This document shows, in pieces, positions 40,970-49,294 of a stretch of DNA of 64,000 nt; positions within the stretch are counted from its first letter, which is position 1, and every line of letters starts with the position of its first letter. The notes below the pieces were generated by a model. That model was given only the letters and a program-made list of their open reading frames with translations. It was not told the DNA's origin and searched no databases. The stretch comes from Collinsella sp. AF23-4AC. GTDB taxonomy: Bacteria; Actinomycetota; Coriobacteriia; Coriobacteriales; Coriobacteriaceae. Made by a program: the position numbers and the translations under genes. The stretch is from NCBI RefSeq assembly GCF_003462685.1, contig NZ_QRVE01000002.1:260247-324246 (forward strand), read 5' to 3'.

Positions 40970-41157
40970 GCCTCCTATTATCGAACGCATGTTTGCATAT
41001 TGTAAAGCGAACAGACTGTGGTTTTGGGGTGTTGGGGCGCGCGCACGTGTCCTCATGGTGTGTTAGCAAAAAGAACACCCGCGGTCAACAGGGCTAATAT
41101 TCATTTTTAGTGCCAAAAAATTCACTGCTCCCATCAGAACTCGGTAAAGAAACCCGC

Positions 41158-41189
41158 AGGAGGTGATACGATTTATCATGTTTCTGTAA
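41158..41189 (+). promoter_or_regulatory. Strong Shine-Dalgarno and three-codon ORF upstream of the phosphate transporter
   Basis: AGGAGGTGAT (41158-41167) is a 10-base match to the 16S anti-Shine-Dalgarno, but the PiT start lies 53 bases further on with only a weak site. In between is ATG-TTT-CTG-TAA (41178-41189), in frame with PiT. It may be a translated mini-ORF that controls PiT by reinitiation. Confidence 0.4.
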
Positions 41190-41219
41190 CGTGCCTGCAA
41201 ACTTCGAGAAAGCCCATAT

Positions 41220-42269
41220 ATGGACGTAACGTTCTCAACCTTCCTCGGCCAACTTGTGTCGAACCCAGTCCTTGCCGTCACCGTGATCCTCGCGCTCGGC
41301 GCCATCTTCGTCAATGGATGGACCGACGCACCCAACGCCATCGCGACCTGCGTCACCACGCGTTGCATGCCCGCCCGCGCCGCCATCCTCATGAGTGCCG
41401 CATTCAACTTCCTTGGCGTGCTCATCATGACGCACTTTAACGCGAGCGTCGCCAACACCATCTCCCATATTGTCGACTTTGGCGGAAACAGCACCATGGC
41501 GCTCGCCTGCCTGTGCGCGGCGCTGTTCTCCATCGTCGTCTACGGCGCCACAGCGTCGCGTTTTGGCATCCCCACCTCGCAAAGCCACAGCCTTATCGCC
41601 GGCCTGACCGGTGCCGCCATCGCCCTCGGCGGTGCGAGCAGCGTCAACGTCCACGAGTGGATGAAGGTCATCTACGGCCTGGCGCTCTCCATCGGCCTGG
41701 GCTTTGTCATGGGCTGGGTCCTGTGCAAGCTCGTCTCGATTCTTTTCGCCGCCGCCAACAGGCGACGTGCCAATGTCTTCTTTAAATACGCTCAGATCGC
41801 AAGCGCTGCGGCCATGAGCTTTATGCACGGCGCGCAGGATGGACAGAAGTTCATCGGCGTGCTCTTTTTAGGCGTGGCCTTTGCCAGCGGCCAGACGAGC
41901 GTCGGCGATGCCGGCATCCCCATCTGGATTATGCTGCTGTGCTCGGCCACCATGGGCATCGGCACCAGCGTGGGCGGCGAGCGCATCATCAAGTCCGTTG
42001 GCCAGAGCATGGTCAAGCTCGAAAAGTACCAGGGCTTCTCCGCCGACCTCGCGGGCGCCGCAAACCTGCTGCTTGCCACCCTTACCGGCATCCCCGTGTC
42101 CTCCACCCATATCAAGACCTGCGCCATCATGGGCGTCGGTGCCGTCAAGCGCCTTTCGGCCATCAACTTCGGCGTCGTCAAGGACATGATGTTCACCTGG
42201 TTCTTCACCTTCCCCGCCTGCGGACTCATCAGCTTTGTCATGGCCAAGCTGTTCATGATGTTCATCTAG
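41220..42269 (+). CDS. Inorganic phosphate transporter, PiT family
   Basis: 349-aa membrane carrier for metal-phosphate in symport with protons (low-affinity route). The duplicated PiT signatures are both present: IFVNGWTDAPNAIATCV near residue 29 and AMSFMHGAQDGQKFIGVL near 200. GIPTSQSHSLIAGLTGAA and GIPVSSTHIKTCAIMGVG are the paired motifs. The start ATG 41220 has only a weak GAGAAAG site. It is directly upstream of a DUF47 gene, the usual partner. The high-affinity pst system lies 5 kb away on the other strand. Confidence 0.94.
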   Translation: MDVTFSTFLGQLVSNPVLAVTVILALGAIFVNGWTDAPNAIATCVTTRCMPARAAILMSAAFNFLGVLIMTHFNASVANTISHIVDFGGNSTMALACLCAALFSIVVYGATASRFGIPTSQSHSLIAGLTGAAIALGGASSVNVHEWMKVIYGLALSIGLGFVMGWVLCKLVSILFAAANRRRANVFFKYAQIASAAAMSFMHGAQDGQKFIGVLFLGVAFASGQTSVGDAGIPIWIMLLCSATMGIGTSVGGERIIKSVGQSMVKLEKYQGFSADLAGAANLLLATLTGIPVSSTHIKTCAIMGVGAVKRLSAINFGVVKDMMFTWFFTFPACGLISFVMAKLFMMFI

Positions 42270-42336
42270 TCAAACCGAGCGTCCATCCGGACCGTAATGC
42301 CTCGCCCACCCGTCTTCGCCTCGAAAGGACCCACTC

Positions 42337-42960
42337 ATGGCAAAGAAACCCGATTCGTTCTACTTTGACAACTACGTCGCCTGCGCCGACCTCGCCGTCC
42401 AGGCCGCCGAGCTGCTTACCCAGATTTTTGAGAACTTCGATCCCGCGAAGATTCACGATATGCTCGAGGAGATGCATGCGATCGAGCATGCGGCAGACAA
42501 GAAGCACCATGAGCTCGAAGACGCCCTGCTCACCGCCTTTATCACCCCGCTCGAGCGCGAGGATCTGGACCTGATGAGCTGCTCGCTCGACACCGTGCTC
42601 GACCGCATCGAGGGCGTCGTGCAGCGCGTCTACTTCACCAACATCCAGAGCATCCACCCCGATGCCATCGTCATCGCTCACAAGGTGACCGACGCCTGCC
42701 GCGCCATGAAGGACCTTATGGTCGAGCTTCCCAACTACCGCAAGTCCAAAACGCTGCGCGAGCTCGTCATCCAGATCAACACCATCGAGTCCGAGGCCGA
42801 CGAGCTCTATATCAACGCCATGCGAAACCTGCACGTTAACGGCAAGGACCCGCTCGAGGTCATCGCTTGGCGTGACGTGTACGCCTTCCTGGAGTACTGC
42901 GCTGACTGCTGTGAGAATGTGGCCGATGTTGTGGATTCGATTGTCATGAAGAACAGTTAA
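42337..42960 (+). CDS. DUF47 family protein (PhoU-like partner of PiT)
   Basis: 207-aa all-helical cytosolic protein of the DUF47/PhoU-related family. ATG 42337 follows GAAAGG at seven bases. The body has LTQIFENFDPAKIHDMLEEMHAIEHAADKKHHELEDALLTAFITPLEREDL and a later IEGVVQRVYF, both typical. Family genes pair with PiT transporters and are thought to regulate them. The 67-base gap to pit and the shared strand support a two-gene operon. A long inverted repeat follows its stop. Confidence 0.92.
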   Translation: MAKKPDSFYFDNYVACADLAVQAAELLTQIFENFDPAKIHDMLEEMHAIEHAADKKHHELEDALLTAFITPLEREDLDLMSCSLDTVLDRIEGVVQRVYFTNIQSIHPDAIVIAHKVTDACRAMKDLMVELPNYRKSKTLRELVIQINTIESEADELYINAMRNLHVNGKDPLEVIAWRDVYAFLEYCADCCENVADVVDSIVMKNS

Positions 42961-42984
42961 TTGGGGGCACGTATCCCCCCGGTC

Positions 42985-43060
42985 GCGGGCCCGCCACTAA
43001 TACCCTTTTCACTCCGGCTGCAAGCAGAGTCGTTCAAAAGGTATTAGTGGTCGGGCCCGC
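42985..43060. repeat. Imperfect long inverted repeat after the DUF47 gene
   Basis: GCGGGCCCG-CCACTAATACC-TTTT (42985-43009) pairs with its complement (43036-43060), with one extra base on each arm. The loop holds ACTC...GAGT and CTG-caag-CAG. No T-run follows, so it is not a textbook terminator. Confidence 0.6.
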
Positions 43061-43085
43061 TCCCTTACGTACCACCATTGGGAAC

Positions 43086-43210
43086 TTTGGCTGATAGGTT
43101 TAGCGCAATGGGGGTTTGGCTGAAGGGACCTTTGGTACCCGTTCGGACACTTTGGCCCTTGATGAGCGTTTGGCCGATTGCTGCTTTGGGTACTCTTTGG
43201 GTTACTTTGG
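43086..43210 (+). repeat. T/G-rich stretch with eight TTTGG units
   Basis: TTTGG recurs at 43086, 43115, 43131, 43151, 43169, 43185, 43196 and 43206, in a 160-base segment poor in A and C upstream of the nitroreductase. Spacing shrinks from 29 to 10 bases. No gene or known element is recognised. Confidence 0.5.
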
Positions 43211-43243
43211 GTTTGTTTGATTTTTAATTGTAGGAGGGCTTGT

Positions 43244-43774
43244 ATGTCTTATTTGGATTTGGCTCGTGGTCGGTATTCTTGTCGTTCTTTTGAAGACCGT
43301 CCTGTTGAGCAAGCTGTTGTGGATGCCATTGTTGAGGCGGGGCGGATTGCTCCTTCTGCTTGTAGTAATCATCCAGCCCGTGTGATGATGCTGGATACGC
43401 CTGAGCTGTTGGAGAAGGCTGCTGCTTGTCAGCCTCGGTTTGCTCGTGATGGGTCTATCTTTGGAGCTCCGCTTGTCTTCCTTATTTGCAGCGTTACCGA
43501 TGATGCTTGGGTACGCCCGTATGACCAGATGAATTCCAGTGAAATCGATACGTCCATCGTGTGTGATCAGATGATGATGGAGGCCACCGAGCAGGGCCTG
43601 GGAACGTGCTGGGTATGCCATTTTAAGCCTGAGGTGGCACAGGAGCAGTTCAACCTGCCCGAGGGCGTCTATCCCTATCACATGCTCGTCTGCGGCTATC
43701 CCGCCGACCATATCGCCGACCCCGAGCATCGCGAGGCCCGCACCATTCCCCTCTCCGACTTCCTCCTCAAGTAG
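43244..43774 (+). CDS. Nitroreductase family protein
   Basis: 176-aa flavoprotein of the nitroreductase superfamily. ATG 43244 follows TAGGAGGG at six bases. The FMN-binding N-terminus YSCRSFEDRPVEQAVVDAIVEAGRIAPSACSNHP is typical. So are the internal DTSIVCDQMMMEATEQGLGTCWVCHF and HMLVCGYP. It probably reduces quinones, nitro groups or flavins with NAD(P)H; the substrate is unknown. The first 80 or so codons use T-ending codons (GCT, CGT, TCT, TGT) unlike every neighbour, while the last third is normal C-ending. This suggests transfer, recombination or relaxed selection at the 5' end. Confidence 0.9.
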   Translation: MSYLDLARGRYSCRSFEDRPVEQAVVDAIVEAGRIAPSACSNHPARVMMLDTPELLEKAAACQPRFARDGSIFGAPLVFLICSVTDDAWVRPYDQMNSSEIDTSIVCDQMMMEATEQGLGTCWVCHFKPEVAQEQFNLPEGVYPYHMLVCGYPADHIADPEHREARTIPLSDFLLK

Positions 43775-43821
43775 TTTTTGGCACATGCCCTAAAACCTAC
43801 CTTTTACCGCTCACCCATTTG

Positions 43822-43859
43822 CCGAGTTCTGCGCCACTATGTGCAGGGCTCGGTTTTTT
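43822..43859 (+). terminator. Intrinsic terminator of the nitroreductase gene
   Basis: An 11-bp stem with two G-U pairs (43822-43832 with 43843-43853), directly followed by TTTTTT. Confidence 0.88.
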
Positions 43860-43884
43860 ATGTTGCGCGCCCCTGCGCAGTTAT

Positions 43885-43914
43885 AAAAAAGGACCCGCAA
43901 GGTGCGGGTCCTTT
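43885..43914 (-). terminator. Intrinsic terminator of divIVA
   Basis: Perfect 12-bp stem AAAGGACCCGCA / TGCGGGTCCTTT (43888-43899 with 43903-43914), followed on the minus strand by TTTTTT. Confidence 0.92.
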
Positions 43915-43940
43915 CTAGGCACTAAATTGTAGGACGAATG

Positions 43941-44615
43941 TTAGTCCAAGTCGTCGGCGGCAAAGTTGTCGATCGGGGCGAAAGGATCGGCCACGGGGAC
44001 AACCGGGTCAGCGACGGGCAGCGGCTCGGCGGGAACAGTCACCGCAGGAGAAGCGGCAGAACCGACCGGCGTGGAGGCCATGAGGTCGGCCGGGAAGGAG
44101 TTCTGGGCATCGTCCATGAAGTGCTGGATGAGCTTGAGGTACTCGGCCTTGAACTCCTCGCGGGAGGCCTTCAGACGGTCGATCTCCTCGAGCTCGGCCT
44201 GCTTCTCGGTCAGAGCCTGGCGGATAACCTCGCGGGCCTTGGCGTCAGCCTCGTTGCGGATACGCTCAGCGTTCTCGTTGGCATCGTTAACGATGGTCTC
44301 AGCGGTCTGCTGGGCAGCGATCAGGGCAGCGGAAATCTGGCGCTCCTGAGCGGAGAAGTCAGGGGCGGGAGCAGCCACGGGGGCGGCAGGAACGGCCTGG
44401 GCGGTGGCATCCTGAGCCTGGGCAAGCTGAGCCTGCGCATCGGCAAGCTGCTGCTCGGTAGCAGTCAGACGACCCTTAAGGTCGACGATCTTAGCGAGCA
44501 TGGCGTCAACCTCGGAGGACAGCGTCTCCAAGAAGACGTCGACCTCAGCAGGATCGTAGCCACGCTTGGCCTCAGAGAAAGTCTGGGCCTGGATGTCTGC
44601 AGGGGTAATAGCCAT
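43941..44615 (-). CDS. divIVA: DivIVA domain-containing protein
   Basis: 224-aa coiled-coil protein that gathers at curved membrane (poles and septum) and guides cell growth. The N-terminal lipid-binding domain ITPADIQAQTFSEAKRGYDPAEVDVFLETLSSEVD is classic. It is followed by long coiled coils (about 36-70 and 88-170) split by a Pro/Ala linker. An acidic Pro/Val-rich tail ends the protein. ATG 44615 follows AAGGAG at seven bases. It is the last gene of the yggS-sepF-yggT-divIVA block and is closed by a strong terminator. Confidence 0.95.
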   Translation of the reverse strand: MAITPADIQAQTFSEAKRGYDPAEVDVFLETLSSEVDAMLAKIVDLKGRLTATEQQLADAQAQLAQAQDATAQAVPAAPVAAPAPDFSAQERQISAALIAAQQTAETIVNDANENAERIRNEADAKAREVIRQALTEKQAELEEIDRLKASREEFKAEYLKLIQHFMDDAQNSFPADLMASTPVGSAASPAVTVPAEPLPVADPVVPVADPFAPIDNFAADDLD

Positions 44616-44676
44616 AACAAGTCTCCTTTTTCATCGCCTCGGCGCTACACGCCCGACGTAAGTTACTAAGTCAGTT

Positions 44677-44964
44677 CTACACGAGTATACCTATAAGAAG
44701 CTGCAGAACCAGCCTCTGCACCAACTGCAACGCAATAATCGCAACGACCGGCGAAAAATCGATACCGCCCATCGGCGGGATGAAACGACGGAACAGGTTG
44801 AGCCACGGACCGCACACGCTATCAAGCACCGCGGCAATATCCTGAAGCAAACCGCCCTGCTTCATGGGAATCCACGTCATAAAGCAGTAGACGACAATGA
44901 GCGTGGAATAGAAGTTGAACAGCGTGTTGACCAGCTGGACGATAGTGTAGATGTTGATGGGAAT
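44677..44964 (-). CDS. YggT family membrane protein lacking a canonical start codon
   Basis: About 95-aa protein with two membrane helices. INIYTIVQLVNTLFNFYSTLIVVYCFMTW is followed by GPWLNLFRRFIPPMGGIDFSPVVAIIALQ, the standard YggT layout. The first ATG in frame (44880) would cut away the first helix. Between the upstream sepF stop and that ATG there is no ATG, GTG or TTG. The best candidate is ATT at 44964, immediately after GAGGAG, or ATC six bases on. Start codons of this kind are rare. Family members sit next to sepF and may help place the division ring. Confidence 0.8.
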   Translation of the reverse strand: MPINIYTIVQLVNTLFNFYSTLIVVYCFMTWIPMKQGGLLQDIAAVLDSVCGPWLNLFRRFIPPMGGIDFSPVVAIIALQLVQRLVLQLLIGILV

Positions 44965-44979
44965 CTCCTCGTCTTGTCT

Positions 44980-45702
44980 TTACTTAAGGTAGCCGTCGGC
45001 ACGAAGCTTCTTGAGATCGGAATCTTTGACCTCGCAGCCGGCGGGCAGCACCATGAACACGCGGTCGCCCACCTCCTTGACCGTGGCACCCAGACCGCAG
45101 GCAAAGCCGTAAGAGAAGTCCAAGACGCGCTTAGCAACTTCGGTGCGTACGCCCACAAAAATCAGTGCGACAGGCTGCTTGGTGCGAACGCGGCGCACTA
45201 CGGTCTCCACGTCGTCATAGCTCTCGGGGCGCAGGACATAGGCCGGCAGCTGCGGCGTGGCGTTGATGATGTTGCTCGCATAGGCCGAGGCATCGCTCTG
45301 TGCAGGCGCGGGCGCAGCGGCGGCACGGGCGCGGGTGTTCTCGGCGTAGCTCGACGGCGTGTCATAGGCACCAGGACGATAACCGCTCGCAACGCTGTCC
45401 TGCGAGCGCGAAGGCGGGTTATACGTCGTGGCATGGCGGGAGTCATCGCCGACCAGCTGACCGGAGCGCGTATACACGGCAACCGACTCAGCTTCACCAC
45501 GGCGCGTCTGACCAAGCAGGCCGTTGCTCGGCTCGTCTTGGGTGTAGAAGCCCTCGCCCGAAGCACCGCTGTAGCCGTTGCCCTGATAACCATCGTCATA
45601 GCCGTCATCGTAGCCGTAGTCGTCGTCCTGGCCATAACCCTGGTCGTAACCCTGCTGGCCGCCCAGGTGCATCTTATTTTTAATCTCGTCAAGGAAGCCC
45701 AT
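44980..45702 (-). CDS. sepF: Cell division protein SepF
   Basis: 240-aa FtsZ-binding protein that tethers Z-rings to the membrane. This is essential where ftsA is absent, as appears to be so here. ATG 45702 follows GAGAGG at eight bases. The N-terminus FLDEIKNKMHLGG is the amphipathic membrane anchor. An acidic Tyr/Gly/Asp repeat (DDDYGYDDGYDDGYQGNG) and a disordered linker follow to about residue 145. The C-terminal SepF domain (about 148-240) has VLRPESYDDVETVVRRVRTKQPV and DFSYGFACGLGATVKEVGDRVFMVLP. It is followed 15 bases later by yggT. Confidence 0.96.
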   Translation of the reverse strand: MGFLDEIKNKMHLGGQQGYDQGYGQDDDYGYDDGYDDGYQGNGYSGASGEGFYTQDEPSNGLLGQTRRGEAESVAVYTRSGQLVGDDSRHATTYNPPSRSQDSVASGYRPGAYDTPSSYAENTRARAAAAPAPAQSDASAYASNIINATPQLPAYVLRPESYDDVETVVRRVRTKQPVALIFVGVRTEVAKRVLDFSYGFACGLGATVKEVGDRVFMVLPAGCEVKDSDLKKLRADGYLK

Positions 45703-45762
45703 GGTTGTGTCCTCTCGCGGTTTAGTGCAGGCGCCCCGATAATCAGTGCGCACTTCAGAGCC

Positions 45763-46500
45763 TTATTTTACTGCAAACTCCGGGCTAAATACTACCCTGC
45801 CCAGGCGAACGAGCGTAGAGCCCTCCTCAAGGGCAGGCTCAAAGTCCTCGCTCATGCCGCAGGAAAGCTCAGGCAGGTTCAAATCAGGATGCGCCGCCTC
45901 CAGCTCATCCCTCAGCTCACGAAGCCCCGCAAAGGTGCGGCGTGCCACATCCTTATTCCCCCGGGGCGCCATAGTCATAAGCCCCTGTACGCAAATTCCC
46001 TCAAGTTCCGCAAGCTCACCCGCGGCGGCGCGAATCTCATCGGGCGAAAAGCCTCCCTTCGACTCCTCACCACTCACATTGACCTCGATGAGCACACGCT
46101 GGGGACCGGCGAGCTCGCCTGCCTCAATCTTGCGGACAGCACGGCTCGAGATCGCCTGCGCCAGATGCAGCGAACCCACCGAGTGAATCAGCTCGGCTGA
46201 GCCCAGCACCGCATTGATCTTATTGGTCTGCAGGTTGCCGATCATATCGAAGCGCACCTCGGGCAGCTCCGGATGCTCCGCCAGACCCGTGAGCTTGCGA
46301 ACCAGCTCCTGCGGGCGGTTCTCGGCAAAATGGCGATACCCCGCCTGGATGGCGGCAACGGTCTCATCGACACCAACGGTCTTAGACACGGCAATGAGGC
46401 GCGCGGCGTCGTGGGGGCGGCCCGCGCGATCGAGCGCCGCATAAAAACGTTCCAGAATCTGCTCGCGGCGAGCGCGCATCAAGTCCAAATAGTTATCCAT
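45763..46500 (-). CDS. YggS family pyridoxal phosphate homeostasis protein
   Basis: 245-aa TIM-barrel PLP-binding protein without known catalysis; it keeps free PLP and amino acid pools in balance. ATG 46500 has GGAGG nine bases upstream. The cofactor Lys is in LIAVSKTVG. AENRPQELVRKL, FDMIGNLQTNKIN, SVGSLHLAQAIS and LSCGMSEDFEPALEEGSTLVRLG are the family blocks. It heads the yggS-sepF-yggT-divIVA unit, a conserved arrangement in Gram-positives that is here cut off from ftsZ by the pst operon. Confidence 0.95.
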   Translation of the reverse strand: MDNYLDLMRARREQILERFYAALDRAGRPHDAARLIAVSKTVGVDETVAAIQAGYRHFAENRPQELVRKLTGLAEHPELPEVRFDMIGNLQTNKINAVLGSAELIHSVGSLHLAQAISSRAVRKIEAGELAGPQRVLIEVNVSGEESKGGFSPDEIRAAAGELAELEGICVQGLMTMAPRGNKDVARRTFAGLRELRDELEAAHPDLNLPELSCGMSEDFEPALEEGSTLVRLGRVVFSPEFAVK

Positions 46501-46544
46501 TGCTAATCGCCTCCGCTGACAGCCAAACAAGTAGTCCCATGCTA

Positions 46545-46582
46545 ACGCAAGAGCGCGGCCCCGCATGTGCAAGGCCGCGCTC
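46545..46582 (-). terminator. Hairpin after phoU
   Basis: Perfect 10-bp stem GAGCGCGGCC / GGCCGCGCTC (46551-46560 with 46573-46582), followed by TTGCGTT. The T-tract is weak, so partial readthrough into yggS is possible. Confidence 0.6.
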
Positions 46583-46619
46583 ACTTAGGTATTTACAATC
46601 TTTCGACGAACGGGGTTAC

Positions 46620-47477
46620 TTACTCCTCGTCGTCCTCGCCATCGTCCTCGTCCTCAAGATGATCGAGCAGGTAGCGAAGACCCTCGCTGACCTCGTTGGC
46701 GGGCACCTTGGCAACGTAGCGCGCGTCGACGGCGGGCCTCATGATAACGCCCTCGCCCGAAGGCACGCGCATGCTCTCGAGCTCATCCTCGTCCACACGG
46801 GCGATATCGCCGGCGTTCATACGCTGACCAGTCAACAGGAAGGTCAGACGGCAAGCGGCATCGATGGAAATCGAAGCGATGCGATCGAGGTAGCGCGAAA
46901 CCATGATTGCGCGGCGCAGGTCGTCATAGTTGCTGTCGTCGTCCATAAAGTCGCCCGTATCCATGCGGTTAAAGGTGCGGAAGAACTTCTCGTAGGCGGC
47001 GTGCACTGGCTCGTCCTCGACAGCCAGGTTGCAGATGATGGACATGTCATTGGTGACGAGCGCGGAAAGCGAAGAGCCCAGCACCTGGTAGACGGCCTCA
47101 GCCTCGGCCTCGACCGTGCCGACAAGCTCCTTGGGCAGCGAGATGTCAGCCTTGATCATATGACGCGTGGCACGGCAGATCTGACGGACCTTATCGGTCA
47201 TGCGTTGCAGGTTAAAGTCGACGTAGATGATCGTCTGAAGCAGGCGGAAGTCGGAGGCGACCGGTGACTGCGTGGCAATCAGGTTGTAGCAGACGGCCTC
47301 CAGGTTGGCGCAGCGTGCGTCAATCGAAAGCGTGCGCTTCTTGGTCTTGGTGGCGAGCTTGCGGTCGTCGGTCACATAGGCCTTCACGGCATCGTGGAGG
47401 GCCAGATCGACGGCCTCATAGATGCTCAGCATCTCGTGACGGGCTTCGACGAGCTGACGGGAAAACAGTTTGCGCAT
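46620..47477 (-). CDS. phoU: PhoU domain-containing protein
   Basis: 285-aa helical regulator that links the Pst transporter to phosphate signalling and represses uptake when phosphate is plentiful. Two PhoU repeats can be traced: residues about 12-100, with AVDLALHDAVKAYVTDDRKLA, and about 115-210, with TVEAEAEAVYQVLGSSLSALVTND. The E-x3-D/R metal-binding spacing is roughly kept. The C-terminal 70 residues end in an acidic tail (EDEDDGEDDEE). It is somewhat longer than E. coli PhoU (about 240 aa). It is the last gene of pgeF-pstSCAB-phoU. Confidence 0.92.
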   Translation of the reverse strand: MRKLFSRQLVEARHEMLSIYEAVDLALHDAVKAYVTDDRKLATKTKKRTLSIDARCANLEAVCYNLIATQSPVASDFRLLQTIIYVDFNLQRMTDKVRQICRATRHMIKADISLPKELVGTVEAEAEAVYQVLGSSLSALVTNDMSIICNLAVEDEPVHAAYEKFFRTFNRMDTGDFMDDDSNYDDLRRAIMVSRYLDRIASISIDAACRLTFLLTGQRMNAGDIARVDEDELESMRVPSGEGVIMRPAVDARYVAKVPANEVSEGLRYLLDHLEDEDDGEDDEE

Positions 47478-47569
47478 GGTTCACTCCAATCAGTTGGGTG
47501 CGGTCATGCCGCCCGCACAGTGAATACGCACCGGACCAGGTCCGATCGGCTTGGGACTAGTCGCACCGA

Positions 47570-48373
<804 letters not shown>

Positions 48374-48385
48374 GGGACTCCTTAA

Positions 48386-49291
48386 CTAGCGACGCTTGCG
48401 CGACAGGAAGCGCGCAAACAGGTTGAAGGCCAGAATGATCACCATCAGCAAGAGCGCGGTGCCATAGGCTGCGTTCATGTTGATGCCGTCGTTGGCAAGC
48501 AGGTACAGGTGAACCGTCATGGGGCGGCCGGAATCGAGCGGCGAAATAGGTAGATTGATGGCCTGGCCCATGGTGTAGAGCACCACCGCGGTCTCGCCAA
48601 TGGCACGGCCGATGGCGAGGACGATACCCGTGGCAATACGGCCAAAGGCAGAAGGAAGCACGATCTTGGAGACGACCTGCCACTTGGTGGCGCCCAGGCC
48701 GTACGCACCCCACCGGATATAGCGCGGAACGGCGCGAATGGCCTCTTCGGTGGTGCGCATGACGATGGGAAGCATCAAGAGCGCGAGTGCCAGAGCGGCA
48801 GAGACCATCGAAAGGCCCAGGCCCATGGCCTCGACAAACAAGGCGTAGCCAAACAGGCCCATAACGATGGAGGGCACCGAGGCCAAAGCGTCAGCAGCGT
48901 AGCGGATGAGCTCGACGACCTTGCCCTGCTTGGCGTACTCGGCCAGATAGACGGCTGCCAGCACAGCGATCGGCGTGCAGATAAGCATGGCGAGCGCCGT
49001 CACGTAGACGGTTGAGACGATCGTGGGCCAAATTCCGCCCTCGGCGTTGACGCCCTGGGGCCAACCGAAGATAAAGTCAAGCGAGATATGTGGCAGGCCG
49101 TTAATGACCACGTAGGCGATGATAGCGACCAGCACCAGCGTGGTGATGTAGGCAGCGGCACGAAACACGCCGAGCATGATCTTGTTGGACAGGTCCTTGT
49201 TGATGCGGCCCTTCGTGCCGTGGGAAAGGGCACGCTTGATGCGCTCGCGCGACGAGGTCGTATCGACCGTCATGTCAACGGAATCGGACAT
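48386..49291 (-). CDS. pstA: Phosphate ABC transporter permease PstA
   Basis: 301-aa membrane subunit of the phosphate importer, with about six helices. GGIWPTIVSTVYVTALAMLICTPIAVLAAVYLAEYA, PSIVMGLFGYALFVEAMG, TEEAIRAVPRYIRWGAYGLGATKWQVV (the ATPase-coupling loop) and AIGRAIGETAVVLYTMGQAINLP are PstA landmarks. It has a longer hydrophilic N-terminus (about 40 residues) than E. coli PstA. It follows pstC by three bases and precedes pstB by 12. Confidence 0.97.
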   Translation of the reverse strand: MSDSVDMTVDTTSSRERIKRALSHGTKGRINKDLSNKIMLGVFRAAAYITTLVLVAIIAYVVINGLPHISLDFIFGWPQGVNAEGGIWPTIVSTVYVTALAMLICTPIAVLAAVYLAEYAKQGKVVELIRYAADALASVPSIVMGLFGYALFVEAMGLGLSMVSAALALALLMLPIVMRTTEEAIRAVPRYIRWGAYGLGATKWQVVSKIVLPSAFGRIATGIVLAIGRAIGETAVVLYTMGQAINLPISPLDSGRPMTVHLYLLANDGINMNAAYGTALLLMVIILAFNLFARFLSRKRR

Positions 49292-49294
49292 AGC

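Noticed and set aside
43086-43210. TTTGG repeats as a CRISPR array
   Set aside because: Repeat units are only five bases, spacing is irregular and no cas genes are near.
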